A DNA stretch of 30,576 bases from an uncultured Clostridia bacterium (GTDB taxonomy: Bacteria > Bacillota > Clostridia > Christensenellales > Pumilibacteraceae): assembly GCA_934229275.1 (NCBI GenBank), contig CAKQDN010000021.1, positions 1 to 30,576 on the forward strand, written 5' to 3'. The notes beneath the pieces were generated by a model. The model did not search any database. It was given only the letters and a program-made list of their open reading frames with translations, and was not told the origin of the DNA. Position numbers and translations under genes: made by a program. Position 1 is the first letter of the stretch. Each line of letters begins with the position of its first letter. Of the stretch, positions 8,796 through 17,718 are shown in pieces.

Positions 8796-10712
8796 TCTTC
8801 CGTCATACCATCTGTCGGAAACAAAAGGAACGTTGTTTTTACTGAACCAAGTCGAAATGGCGTTCTTTTTATATTCGTTTGCGCCGGCAAGCACGATTTT
8901 GCCTTTGTTTTCGAGTTGAGGACGCGATATTTCCGCTTTAATCACGCTATCGGGAACAACGAATTTTTCGTTCCCGCAAGCATGAACTATTATCTCGGCG
9001 GCAATCGAACAGGGCACGGTTGCGCCGCAAATTTCATTCGGAAACTGCGTTCCGTTTAATGCGGAAATTCGCACGGCAATCGTTTTTTCGGGCGAATACG
9101 CGATGCAGTAGGCGTCGGTATTTCCCGTTTTCGTGCCGACAGTACCCGTTTTTGCGGCAATCTCGCCCGAAGAACTGTTTTTAAGCCGTTTTGCGGTTCC
9201 GTCGGTTGCGCATTGCATAAGGGCATCGGTAATCAAAAAGGCTGTGTCGTCGCCGATCGCATTAGTGCGAACCGCTCGGTGCGAGTACAGAAATTTTCCG
9301 TCGCCATCGGTTATTGCGCCTACCGAATATGAAGGCAAATGCTCTCCGCCGCGAGCAAGCGTGCAATATCCTTCCGCTAAATTATCGAGAGTAACGCCGT
9401 TTTTCATTGCTCCGAGCGCAACGGCAAGAGAATTATCGCTTTTATCGAACGGAATACCGCACTTTTCGGCAATGTTTTTGGCGTATACGACGCCGCTGCT
9501 TTTCAACAATTTTACGGCAGGAATATTATACGAATTTATAAGCGATTTGTTGACGCTGACCGCCCCGTGATATTTTTTATCGGCATTTTCCGGGCAATAA
9601 CCGCCGAAATCGGTCTTTTCGTCCACAATCGGCGTAACGGGATAAACCAATCTTTTTTCGTATGCCGGAGCATAGCAGACAAACGGCTTTACCGTTGAAC
9701 CCGGCTGACGTCTGACGTTTTGCATTTTGCCGGCTTTTGCCACGCATGCACCGGTACCGTTATCGTATACCGCTATTTCGACGAAACGGTCGGCTGTTGA
9801 ATATTTTTCGCATAGCACGCCGCAAAGTTTATTAAGTTCTCTGTCGCAATAGGTGATTATCGTGCAATTTTTCAACGGATATTGCCTCTCGGACAACAGT
9901 TTTTTCGCTTCGTTTTTTACATAAGCGACATAAAATGCGTCGTAGTCTTTTTTATCGGATATAATCGGCTTGTCGGAAACGGCGGAAGAGTATTCTTCTG
10001 CATCTATAAGCCCTTGACTACGCATTCTTTTAAGCACGATTTTCATTCGCGAAACCGCATTATCGTAGTGTGACACAGGGTTATAAAACGAAGGATTGTT
10101 TATTATTCCGGCAAGCATTGCGCTTTCCGACAACGTGAGTTTGCTCGCGTCTTTCGCAAAATAGACGCTTGACGCTTCTTCCAAGCCGTATATGCCGTTA
10201 CCGAAATACACTACGCTCAAATAAGCGTCGAGTATTTCTTTTTTTGAAAAAGAGCGTTCGATCTGTCTTGCGATGCGGATTTCTTCTATCTTTCTTTTAA
10301 TCGTTTTTTCTCCGCATAAATGTGTGTTTTTAACCAATTGCTGTGTTATCGTACTGGCGCCCTCGGCAAATTTACCGCAGAGAACATCGTTTTTCGCGGC
10401 AGCGGCAACCCTCAGCCAATCGACGCCTTTATGCGAATAAAATCTCTTGTCCTCGATCGCGATAAAGGCGTTCGGTGTATAATCGTTCAGTTCCGACGAT
10501 TCGACGCGTTCGAATCCACGGCAAAGATATTCGCCGTTTGCAGCCACTATAGAAACGTCTTTATCGCAGGCAAACAATTTACTTTTGTCAAGCGTGCGAA
10601 AAAACGGAAGAGGAACGACGGGTTCGATGACTGCGAACGGCGTTAAAGCCGCCAAGGCAAACAAAATGACCCAAGCGGTCACTATAAATCTTTTCCGTTT
10701 GATTTTCGGCAT
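8748..10712 (-). CDS. Class A penicillin-binding protein (glycosyltransferase plus transpeptidase)
   Basis: 654 aa, anchored by one N-terminal helix (about 9-29) and otherwise extracellular. It polymerises lipid II and cross-links the stem peptides. Glycosyltransferase motifs are EDKRFYSHKG (catalytic Glu87) and GASTITQQLVKNTHL (118-132). Transpeptidase motifs are STVK (nucleophile Ser339, Lys342), SYN (394-396) and KTGT (521-524). The tail after about 585 is short and has no PASTA repeat. It is the only minus-strand gene in the first 22 kb and is divergent from miaB (the start codons are about 120 bp apart). No good Shine-Dalgarno precedes ATG 10712. Its stop lies 48 bp inside thiI. Confidence 0.92.
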   Translation of the reverse strand: MPKIKRKRFIVTAWVILFALAALTPFAVIEPVVPLPFFRTLDKSKLFACDKDVSIVAANGEYLCRGFERVESSELNDYTPNAFIAIEDKRFYSHKGVDWLRVAAAAKNDVLCGKFAEGASTITQQLVKNTHLCGEKTIKRKIEEIRIARQIERSFSKKEILDAYLSVVYFGNGIYGLEEASSVYFAKDASKLTLSESAMLAGIINNPSFYNPVSHYDNAVSRMKIVLKRMRSQGLIDAEEYSSAVSDKPIISDKKDYDAFYVAYVKNEAKKLLSERQYPLKNCTIITYCDRELNKLCGVLCEKYSTADRFVEIAVYDNGTGACVAKAGKMQNVRRQPGSTVKPFVCYAPAYEKRLVYPVTPIVDEKTDFGGYCPENADKKYHGAVSVNKSLINSYNIPAVKLLKSSGVVYAKNIAEKCGIPFDKSDNSLAVALGAMKNGVTLDNLAEGYCTLARGGEHLPSYSVGAITDGDGKFLYSHRAVRTNAIGDDTAFLITDALMQCATDGTAKRLKNSSSGEIAAKTGTVGTKTGNTDAYCIAYSPEKTIAVRISALNGTQFPNEICGATVPCSIAAEIIVHACGNEKFVVPDSVIKAEISRPQLENKGKIVLAGANEYKKNAISTWFSKNNVPFVSDRWYDGRLDDFDYFEVVDALVD

Positions 10713-10764
10713 AAATTAAGTATGTTCAAAGTCATTATTTTTATTAACGAACGGCTTATTTTAC

Positions 10765-10793
10765 TGTACATTTTCTTCAAAATACATTATAAT
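10765..10793 (+). promoter_or_regulatory. Probable miaB operon promoter
   Basis: The -10 box TATAAT lies at 10788-10793 and a fair -35 box TGTACA at 10765-10770, with 17 bp between. It gives a leader of about 33 nt before ATG 10833, which has AGGAG at 10824-10828. Confidence 0.6.
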
Positions 10794-10832
10794 ATTTACA
10801 ATAGGATAATTCTACACATATACAGGAGCGAC

Positions 10833-12140
10833 ATGAAATACTACATAAATACTTACGGCTGTCAGATGAACGTTCACGAGTCGGAAAAACTCGCCGGAAT
10901 CCTCGAAGAAAGAGGATTTACGCCTGCGGAAAAGGAAGCCGACGCCGACATTATCGTTTTTAACACATGCTGCGTCCGGGAAACTGCCGAAACCAAAATA
11001 CTCGGAAATCTCGGAATAGTCAAAAAACTCAAAGAAAGCAAACCGAATCTCAAGGTTTGCGTTTGCGGTTGCATGGCTCAGAAAAAAGGGGAAGCGGAAC
11101 GGCTTAAAAAGCGTTGTCCGTTTATAAATCTCATTTTCGGAACTCACAATCTTTACAAGTTCGACGAATATCTCGACAGTATTCTTACGGGCAAAAACGT
11201 AGTGGAAGTATGGGATACCGATAAAACTCTGCCCGAAAGAACGCCGATTAAGCGCTCGGACAGCGTAAACGCATGGGTGAACATAATGTACGGTTGCAAC
11301 AATTTCTGCTCGTATTGCATAGTTCCGTACGTCAGAGGTCGCGAAATCAGCCGTCCCGAACAAGACGTTTTGGAGGACGTAAAAGCACTGATAAGCGAAG
11401 GATATAAGGAGATAACGCTGCTCGGTCAGAACGTCAACTCGTACGGGAACGACTTTTCGGATAAAAACGGCAATAATTTTGCTCGTTTACTGGAAAAATG
11501 CGCGTCTTTCGACGGAGACTACAAAATTCGCTTCATGACGTCGCACCCGAAAGATCTTTCGCTCGAAGTGGTAAAAACCATTGCCGCAAGCGACAAACTC
11601 GCGGACTTTATTCACCTTCCGATTCAAGCAGGCAGCGACAGAATACTCGATCTTATGAATCGCCGCTATACGTCCTCGCATTATCTCGAACAAATCGATA
11701 TGATACGCTCGTATATCCCGGACGTCGGACTGTCAAGCGATATTATGGTCGGATTCCCGACGGAAACCGAAGAGGACTTTTCCGCAACTCTCGACATCGT
11801 CAAAAAAGTTCGTTACAACAATTTATACACTTTTATCTATTCCCGAAGATCGGGCACTCCTGCCGACAAAATGGAGCAAGTCGATTTGTCGGTGAAGAAA
11901 CGGCGTATAAAAGAACTTATCGCTCTGCAATTCGATATCGGCTGCGAACTCGCAAAAGAATGCGTCGGAAAGACTTATCGCGTTTTGTGCGACGGATTCG
12001 ACGGCAAAACGGCAAGCGGAAAATCTTCCTGCGAAAAAGCGATATATTTTCCCTCAACCGAAAATTTGGTCGGTTCTTTTGTCAACGTAAAAGTCACTTC
12101 TACGAAAAACAATCAACTTTTCGGCGAAATCATTAAATAA
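10833..12140 (+). CDS. miaB: tRNA-2-methylthio-N6-isopentenyladenosine synthase MiaB
   Basis: 435 aa from ATG 10833, chosen because AGGAG precedes it and the protein then starts at the conserved MKYYINTYGCQMN; a longer open frame from 10722 runs through the promoter. A radical-SAM methylthiotransferase: it converts i6A37 to ms2i6A37 in tRNAs reading UNN codons. Auxiliary-cluster cysteines are Cys10, Cys46 and Cys80; the radical-SAM cluster is Cys155, Cys159 and Cys162 (GCNNFCSYC). A TRAM-type domain closes the protein (about 370-435). Its substrate is produced by MiaA, encoded three genes downstream in the same run. Confidence 0.96.
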   Translation: MKYYINTYGCQMNVHESEKLAGILEERGFTPAEKEADADIIVFNTCCVRETAETKILGNLGIVKKLKESKPNLKVCVCGCMAQKKGEAERLKKRCPFINLIFGTHNLYKFDEYLDSILTGKNVVEVWDTDKTLPERTPIKRSDSVNAWVNIMYGCNNFCSYCIVPYVRGREISRPEQDVLEDVKALISEGYKEITLLGQNVNSYGNDFSDKNGNNFARLLEKCASFDGDYKIRFMTSHPKDLSLEVVKTIAASDKLADFIHLPIQAGSDRILDLMNRRYTSSHYLEQIDMIRSYIPDVGLSSDIMVGFPTETEEDFSATLDIVKKVRYNNLYTFIYSRRSGTPADKMEQVDLSVKKRRIKELIALQFDIGCELAKECVGKTYRVLCDGFDGKTASGKSSCEKAIYFPSTENLVGSFVNVKVTSTKNNQLFGEIIK

Positions 12141-12158
12141 CCACGGAGAACAATCGTT

Positions 12159-14744
12159 ATGGCTCTTTCACAAATGATGCAACAATATCTCGAAGTTAAA
12201 GACAAATATAAAGACGCTCTGATTTTTTACCGACTGGGAGATTTTTACGAAATGTTCTTTGACGACGCGATAACCGCATCGCGCGAACTCGATCTGACTC
12301 TGACCGGCAGAGATTGCGGACTTCCGGAGCGCGCTCCGATGTGCGGCGTTCCTTTTCATGCCGTCGATTCTTATATCGCCAAACTGCTTGCAAAAGGCTA
12401 TAAAGTGGTTATCTGCGAGCAAATGACCAAACCCGGCGACCAAAAAGGGCTTGTCGTGCGCAAAGTCGTACGCGAAATAACGCCCGGCACAAGAATAGAC
12501 AGCGTAATGCTCGATAATAAACGCAATAACTATCTTATGAGCGCGTATTTATCCGAGGACGGAAAAGCCGGACTTTCCTGGACGGACATTTCGACCGGCG
12601 AATTCCAGAATCAGGCAATAGATACGCAGGTTAATCTGAAAATCAACGAAACGCTTTCACGTATTCAACCGAGCGAAATTATCTGCAACGCGGCAATGAA
12701 ACAGCGCAGTCTTTCGCTGTCGCTCGTTAAATACGGCGGAGTATGCGCGTTCTCCGAGTACGACGAAAACGCTTTTTCCTATGACGAGGCTTACGAAAAA
12801 GTTAAAGGAGTGCTTAAAAATCCGGATAATTTCTACGGAAAAGAACAGTGTATTTGCTCTGCCGGCGCGCTTCTCGATTACGTCGAAAAAACGCAGAAGC
12901 GTACGCTGAAACATATACGCGACGGCGAATTCGACGATCAGACCAAGCATATGGAAATAGACGCCAATGCAAGAAAAACACTCGAACTCATAACGTCGTC
13001 ATCCGGAAAATCGAACGGCTCGCTTCTGTCGCTCATCGACTATACGTCCACAAGCATGGGTGCGCGGTTGCTTAAAAAATGGATTGAAAAACCGTCGCTC
13101 GACATGACCGAAATCAATCAAAGATTGAACGCCGTCGAAGAGATAAATAAAAACATAATGAAGCGCGACGAGATTATTGCCTGCATGAAGGACATATTCG
13201 ATCTCGAACGAATAGCGGGGCGTGCGTCTTACGGTAATATTTCACCGAAAGACTGCGTGCAACTCGGCGGCTCGCTGACCGCGCTACGGATAACAAAAGA
13301 AAAACTGTTAGATTATTCTTGCGAAGCGATTAAGATCAACGCGAAAACCATAACCGACTTCGAATATCTCGAAAAACTGCTTAAAAGCGCGATAGACGAC
13401 AATCCTACCGCAGTAATAAGAGAGGGCGGCGTAATACGCGACGGCTTTGATCCGGAACTCGACGGGTATCGCGAGATCAAGAAAAACGCACATTCGATTC
13501 TCGACAAAATCGAGGCAAAAGAAAAAACGGAAACCGGCATTAAAAATCTGAAAATAGCCTATAATCGCAATTTCGGCTACTATATAGAGGTTCCGAAATC
13601 GCAAATAAACCTCGTTCCGTATTCGTATGTGCGCCGTCAGACGACGGTAAACGCCGAGCGTTACGTTTCCGAAGAACTGAAAGACGTAGAATCTAAAATT
13701 CTTAACGCCGAAGACGACGCAAAAGCGCGCGAAATCGCTTTGTATGATAAAATAGTTTCCGAAATAGTGCGTTTTTTGAGCGATTTGATGACTTCCGCAA
13801 AGCAAATAGCGTACATCGATTGCCTGTTTTCTCACGCAAAAGCGGCAACCGAACTAGAGTTTGCCAAACCCGTTATAAACGACGAAGTTTCCGTAATCAA
13901 AATATCCGAAGGACGGCATCCGATGGTCGAAAAGGCGCTCAAGGGTGAAGCGTTCGTTCCGAACGATACTTTCCTCGACAGCGGAGAAAACCGCACGATG
14001 ATGATAACCGGTCCAAATATGGCAGGAAAAAGCGTATACATGCGTCAGGTCGCGGTGATAGTCATACTTGCCCATATCGGCTCGTTCGTTCCAGCCGCAA
14101 AAGCGGAGATATGCCCGGTTGACAAGATATTTACGAGAGTGGGCGCAAGCGACGATTTATCGACCGGCAGAAGCACTTTCATGGTGGAAATGACCGAAGT
14201 CGCCGATATACTTCAAAACGCAACCGAAAAATCGCTTCTATTGCTCGACGAAATAGGCAGAGGAACGGCAACTTACGACGGATTGAGCATAGCGTGGGCA
14301 ATTGTGGACTTTTTGTCGTCGTCTCTTAAATCGAAAACGTTGTTTTCTACGCATTATCATGAACTGACGGAACTCGAAGGCAAATACGAGGGCGTTAAAA
14401 ACTATAAAATGACCGTGCGCGAACTGGGCGGAAGTATAGTCTTCGTTCGCAAACTGCTTCGTGGAAGCGCAAACCGCAGTTTCGGTATCGAAGTAGCGGC
14501 TCTTGCAGGACTGCCCGAAAACGTTCTCGAAAAGGCTAAAGCAATACTTAAAAACCTTGAAAAGAACGATATCGTCGGAAGAGAAAAAGACCGCGCGGAA
14601 GCCAATTACCAGATGTCGATTTTCTCAAGCAGCGTTTCCAACGAAATAGTAAAAATTCTTAAAGACATAGATGTAAACGATATAACGCCGCGTGCTGCTC
14701 TCGACATTTTAAGCGATTTGAAGGAGAAAGCGGAAAATGAATAA
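12159..14744 (+). CDS. mutS: DNA mismatch recognition ATPase MutS
   Basis: 861 aa, standard length. It binds mismatches and small loops and recruits MutL. The mismatch-reading Phe-X-Glu motif is Phe29-Tyr30-Glu31 in GDFYEMF. Walker A is TGPNMAGKS (617-625); the Walker B/D-loop segment LLLLDEIGRGTATYDG begins near 692. The C-terminal helix-turn-helix and dimer region reads GIEVAALAGLPENVLEKAK. It starts 18 bp after miaB and overlaps mutL by 8 bp (ATGAATAA), so it is part of the same transcription unit. It is distinct from mutS2 at 3432, which lacks the mismatch-binding domain. Confidence 0.97.
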   Translation: MALSQMMQQYLEVKDKYKDALIFYRLGDFYEMFFDDAITASRELDLTLTGRDCGLPERAPMCGVPFHAVDSYIAKLLAKGYKVVICEQMTKPGDQKGLVVRKVVREITPGTRIDSVMLDNKRNNYLMSAYLSEDGKAGLSWTDISTGEFQNQAIDTQVNLKINETLSRIQPSEIICNAAMKQRSLSLSLVKYGGVCAFSEYDENAFSYDEAYEKVKGVLKNPDNFYGKEQCICSAGALLDYVEKTQKRTLKHIRDGEFDDQTKHMEIDANARKTLELITSSSGKSNGSLLSLIDYTSTSMGARLLKKWIEKPSLDMTEINQRLNAVEEINKNIMKRDEIIACMKDIFDLERIAGRASYGNISPKDCVQLGGSLTALRITKEKLLDYSCEAIKINAKTITDFEYLEKLLKSAIDDNPTAVIREGGVIRDGFDPELDGYREIKKNAHSILDKIEAKEKTETGIKNLKIAYNRNFGYYIEVPKSQINLVPYSYVRRQTTVNAERYVSEELKDVESKILNAEDDAKAREIALYDKIVSEIVRFLSDLMTSAKQIAYIDCLFSHAKAATELEFAKPVINDEVSVIKISEGRHPMVEKALKGEAFVPNDTFLDSGENRTMMITGPNMAGKSVYMRQVAVIVILAHIGSFVPAAKAEICPVDKIFTRVGASDDLSTGRSTFMVEMTEVADILQNATEKSLLLLDEIGRGTATYDGLSIAWAIVDFLSSSLKSKTLFSTHYHELTELEGKYEGVKNYKMTVRELGGSIVFVRKLLRGSANRSFGIEVAALAGLPENVLEKAKAILKNLEKNDIVGREKDRAEANYQMSIFSSSVSNEIVKILKDIDVNDITPRAALDILSDLKEKAENE

Positions 14745-16794
14745 AATCAAACTGCTTGACAAAAGCGTATACAACAGAATTGCCGCCGGCGAAGTCGTCG
14801 AGCGTCCGCTGTCGATAGTAAAAGAGTTGGTCGAAAACAGCATCGATGCCGGAGCCAAGGCTATTTCGGTCGCTATCGAAGAGGGCGGAATGAAAAAAAT
14901 ATGCGTGTCCGACAACGGCTGCGGTATTTTGCCCGAAGACGTGCCGACTGCGTTTATGGCTCACGCAACAAGCAAAATAAGTTGCGCCGAAGATCTCGAC
15001 AGCATCGCGACGCTTGGTTTCAGGGGCGAGGCGCTGCCCAGCATAGCCGCGGTAGCGTGCGTAAAAATGAATACGAGAACGCCTGATTCTCAAACGGGAT
15101 TTACCTATTGCGTGGATAACAGCGAAGTTATCGATAGCGGAGAAAGCGGTTGTCCGTTCGGAACGAGCGTAACCGTCGCTGGGCTGTTCGATAAAATTCC
15201 GGCGCGCAAAAAATTCCTCGAAAAACAGCAGCGTGAAGAGTCTGCAATTACCGGAATGATTGAAAAACTCATTCTCGCAAACGCAAACGTTTCGATTAAA
15301 TACTCCGTAAACGGTAAAACGGTCTACTCGTCTGCAGGTCAGGGCATAGAAAACGCAATCTATACGGTTTACGGGAAACAATTCTACGACGGTCTTGTAA
15401 AAATCGGAAAAGAAGAGAACGGAATAAAATTAAACGGATACATATGCAAGCCGTCTGCGAGCAAACACACTAAAAGTTACCAGACGTTGGTCGTCAACGG
15501 CAGATACGTTATAAGCGACGAAGTTTCCTACTGGATTTACGGATGCTACATGAATTATCTGATGAAGCGTCAATACCCGGCATACATTCTTTATCTCGAT
15601 ATTCCGTTCGACCTCGTTGACGTAAACGTTCACCCGAACAAACTCGAAATCAAATTCGCAGATCAGGGAATAGTTAAAAAACTAATCACGGATACGGTAA
15701 AGAACAACGTTTTGTCTACGCTGATGACCCCTGCAGGCCTTTCGGACGACACCGTATTTTTCCCGGACTCGCAATCGCCGCGTCAAACAGAAAATGCGGT
15801 GACACACGTTGAAAAACAAGATGATTTCGTTGAATTTATCCCGGCTGTCGAGAATAGCGAAGACGCTCCGAAACGCGAATTCGTCACTCACGAAAAGTTC
15901 GACAGTTCCGTTCTCGGCGAGATAGTTACGAAAAAGGTACACAGCGATAAAGCGATGCCGCAAAAAGACGCTTTTTCGGACAGCGCGCAAAAAGACTCGT
16001 TTGAAATTTTCAAAAACACGGTTGCCGATATATCGGATAAAAACGAAAGTCATGACGATCACGCGTTTTTCGAAAGAATTTCTGCCGAACTTAACTCCGA
16101 CTGCGTAACCCCTTACGCAAAAAACGATAATTTTAACGATAAAACAACCGAAAATAAAACAAAAGAAGAAGCGTTATCTGCGAAATCCGAATCGGTACAA
16201 CAATCTTTCAAAGACGGGGTCGAAGCCGTATATTGCGGAAAACTGTTCAACACATATCTGATTTACGAGTGCGGCGACGATGCTTTCGTAATCGATCAGC
16301 ATGCCGCTCACGAGCGCATTTTGTTTGATAAACTCACCGAAAAATTCGCGACGCGTTCGGTTATCATTCAAAATCTACTGATCCCGTACACGTTTACGTT
16401 ACGTTCGGACGAAGCGCAACTTCTGTGTGACGCCGAAAAAACGCTTAAAGAATGCGGATTTTGTTTCGAACGGTATGAAGACAACACTTTCAGTCTTAAA
16501 AGCGTTCCGACCGAGTGTTCGGACATGGACATCAGTCAGTTTCTCGGAAATCTTATCGGTAACGTAATCAATAAAAACAGCATAGGCAAAGCCGATATAT
16601 TGTACGGTAATCTTGCACAATGGGCTTGCAAAGCCGCAATAAAAGGCGGTATGGATATTCCGCAATGCGAAATCGACCGACTGATTTTTGAAATGCTCAC
16701 GGACGGAAGAGTTCTCGTTTGTCCGCACGGCAGACCGATTATAATTAAAATCGGCAAATCGGACGTCGAAAAAGCGTTTAAGAGGATCGTATGA
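14737..16794 (+). CDS. mutL: DNA mismatch repair endonuclease/ATPase MutL
   Basis: 685 aa. The N-terminal GHKL ATPase has the catalytic Glu30 and Asn34 in VKELVENSIDAGA, DNGCG (59-63) and GFRGEAL (94-100). A poorly conserved acidic linker spans about 335-495. The C-terminal domain has the metal-binding endonuclease motif DQHAAHE from residue 520, but the last acidic position of DQHA(X)2E(X)4E is Asp531 instead of Glu. QNLLIP fits the beta-clamp binding motif, and CPHGRP (about 662-667) is another nuclease-type motif. This is the nicking type of MutL found in bacteria without MutH. Both ends overlap their neighbours (8 bp with mutS, ATGA with miaA). Confidence 0.96.
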   Translation: MNKIKLLDKSVYNRIAAGEVVERPLSIVKELVENSIDAGAKAISVAIEEGGMKKICVSDNGCGILPEDVPTAFMAHATSKISCAEDLDSIATLGFRGEALPSIAAVACVKMNTRTPDSQTGFTYCVDNSEVIDSGESGCPFGTSVTVAGLFDKIPARKKFLEKQQREESAITGMIEKLILANANVSIKYSVNGKTVYSSAGQGIENAIYTVYGKQFYDGLVKIGKEENGIKLNGYICKPSASKHTKSYQTLVVNGRYVISDEVSYWIYGCYMNYLMKRQYPAYILYLDIPFDLVDVNVHPNKLEIKFADQGIVKKLITDTVKNNVLSTLMTPAGLSDDTVFFPDSQSPRQTENAVTHVEKQDDFVEFIPAVENSEDAPKREFVTHEKFDSSVLGEIVTKKVHSDKAMPQKDAFSDSAQKDSFEIFKNTVADISDKNESHDDHAFFERISAELNSDCVTPYAKNDNFNDKTTENKTKEEALSAKSESVQQSFKDGVEAVYCGKLFNTYLIYECGDDAFVIDQHAAHERILFDKLTEKFATRSVIIQNLLIPYTFTLRSDEAQLLCDAEKTLKECGFCFERYEDNTFSLKSVPTECSDMDISQFLGNLIGNVINKNSIGKADILYGNLAQWACKAAIKGGMDIPQCEIDRLIFEMLTDGRVLVCPHGRPIIIKIGKSDVEKAFKRIV

Positions 16795-17681
16795 GCAAGC
16801 GAAAAATTTTTGTCTTAACCGGTCCCACCGCCATCGGAAAAAGCGATGTCGCCGTCGAATTTGCGCTTAAAACCGGATGCAGCGTTATTAGTGCCGATTC
16901 CATGCAGGTTTATCGCGGACTCAATATCGGAACGGGAAAAATAACTCACGCCGAAATGCGCGGCGTTCCGCATTACATGATCGACGTGGCAAATCCCGAT
17001 GAAGAATACTCCGTCGGAAGATACGTCTCGGAAGCGGAAAAAGTGATTGAAAAAATGTCTTTGCCGCCGATCGTGGTGGGCGGAACCGGGTTATATATAA
17101 CGTCGCTTGTTTGCGGCAACGATTTCGGCGGAGCAGGAACGGACGACGGCATAAGAGAAAAGTGGAAAGGCATACTCGAAGAAAAAGGAAAAGAGTACGT
17201 TTACGAATATCTTAAAAAGATAGATCCGCTTTCCGCCGCAAAAATAAGTATAAACGACACAAAGCGAGTTATTCGAGCGATCGAAATTTACGAAATTACG
17301 GGGAGACCGAAAAGTCAGTCCGTCGCGGAAAACAACGATAAATACGAATCAAAAACGGTAATACTTTACGATGACGATCGCGACGCACTCTATAAAAGAA
17401 TAAACGACAGAGTGGACAAGATGTTTGCCGCAGGACTTGTTGACGAAGTCGAATCGCTTATTAGGTATGAAAATTGCCGCTCGATGCAGGCAATCGGATA
17501 TAAAGAAGTCGTGGCGTATCTTAAAGGACAAATTTCCAAACAAGACGCCGTCGAACAAGTAAAGCAAAACTCGAGAAACTACGCAAAACGTCAACTGACA
17601 TACTTCAAAGGGATGAAAATAAAAAACAAAGAATATGTAAAATATGACGATTTTGACGGCATTTTTAATGTTTTTCAGTAA
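16791..17681 (+). CDS. miaA: tRNA dimethylallyltransferase MiaA
   Basis: 296 aa. It transfers the dimethylallyl group to A37 of tRNAs reading UNN codons, giving i6A, the substrate of MiaB. P-loop GPTAIGKS (11-18) and the substrate-binding SADSMQVYRGLNIGTGK are intact, as are GGTGLY and the C-terminal QAIGYKEVVAYL and TRNYAKRQ-like (SRNYAKRQLTYFK) signatures. It overlaps mutL by 4 bp (ATGA). In Bacillus an hfq gene commonly follows; here there is none and a palindrome copy sits in its place, before the YnbB-like gene. Confidence 0.96.
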   Translation: MSKRKIFVLTGPTAIGKSDVAVEFALKTGCSVISADSMQVYRGLNIGTGKITHAEMRGVPHYMIDVANPDEEYSVGRYVSEAEKVIEKMSLPPIVVGGTGLYITSLVCGNDFGGAGTDDGIREKWKGILEEKGKEYVYEYLKKIDPLSAAKISINDTKRVIRAIEIYEITGRPKSQSVAENNDKYESKTVILYDDDRDALYKRINDRVDKMFAAGLVDEVESLIRYENCRSMQAIGYKEVVAYLKGQISKQDAVEQVKQNSRNYAKRQLTYFKGMKIKNKEYVKYDDFDGIFNVFQ

Positions 17682-17686
17682 TTTTA

Positions 17687-17709
17687 AGTACTATGTCTGA
17701 CATAGTAGA
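17687..17709. repeat. Dispersed 23-bp palindrome, copy 3 (miaA/YnbB-like gap)
   Basis: Best match to the consensus arm AGTACTATGTC, with mismatches only at the last two positions. It fills most of the 37-bp gap, and its right end runs into the Shine-Dalgarno (GAGGAAG) of the next gene. No T-run follows, so it is not a typical terminator; folded in mRNA it could mask that ribosome binding site. Confidence 0.85.
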
Positions 17710-17718
17710 GGAAGCAAA

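Noticed and set aside
10722..10832. A longer N-terminus for MiaB
   Set aside because: The extension runs through the TATAAT promoter; ATG 10833 has AGGAG and gives the conserved protein start.
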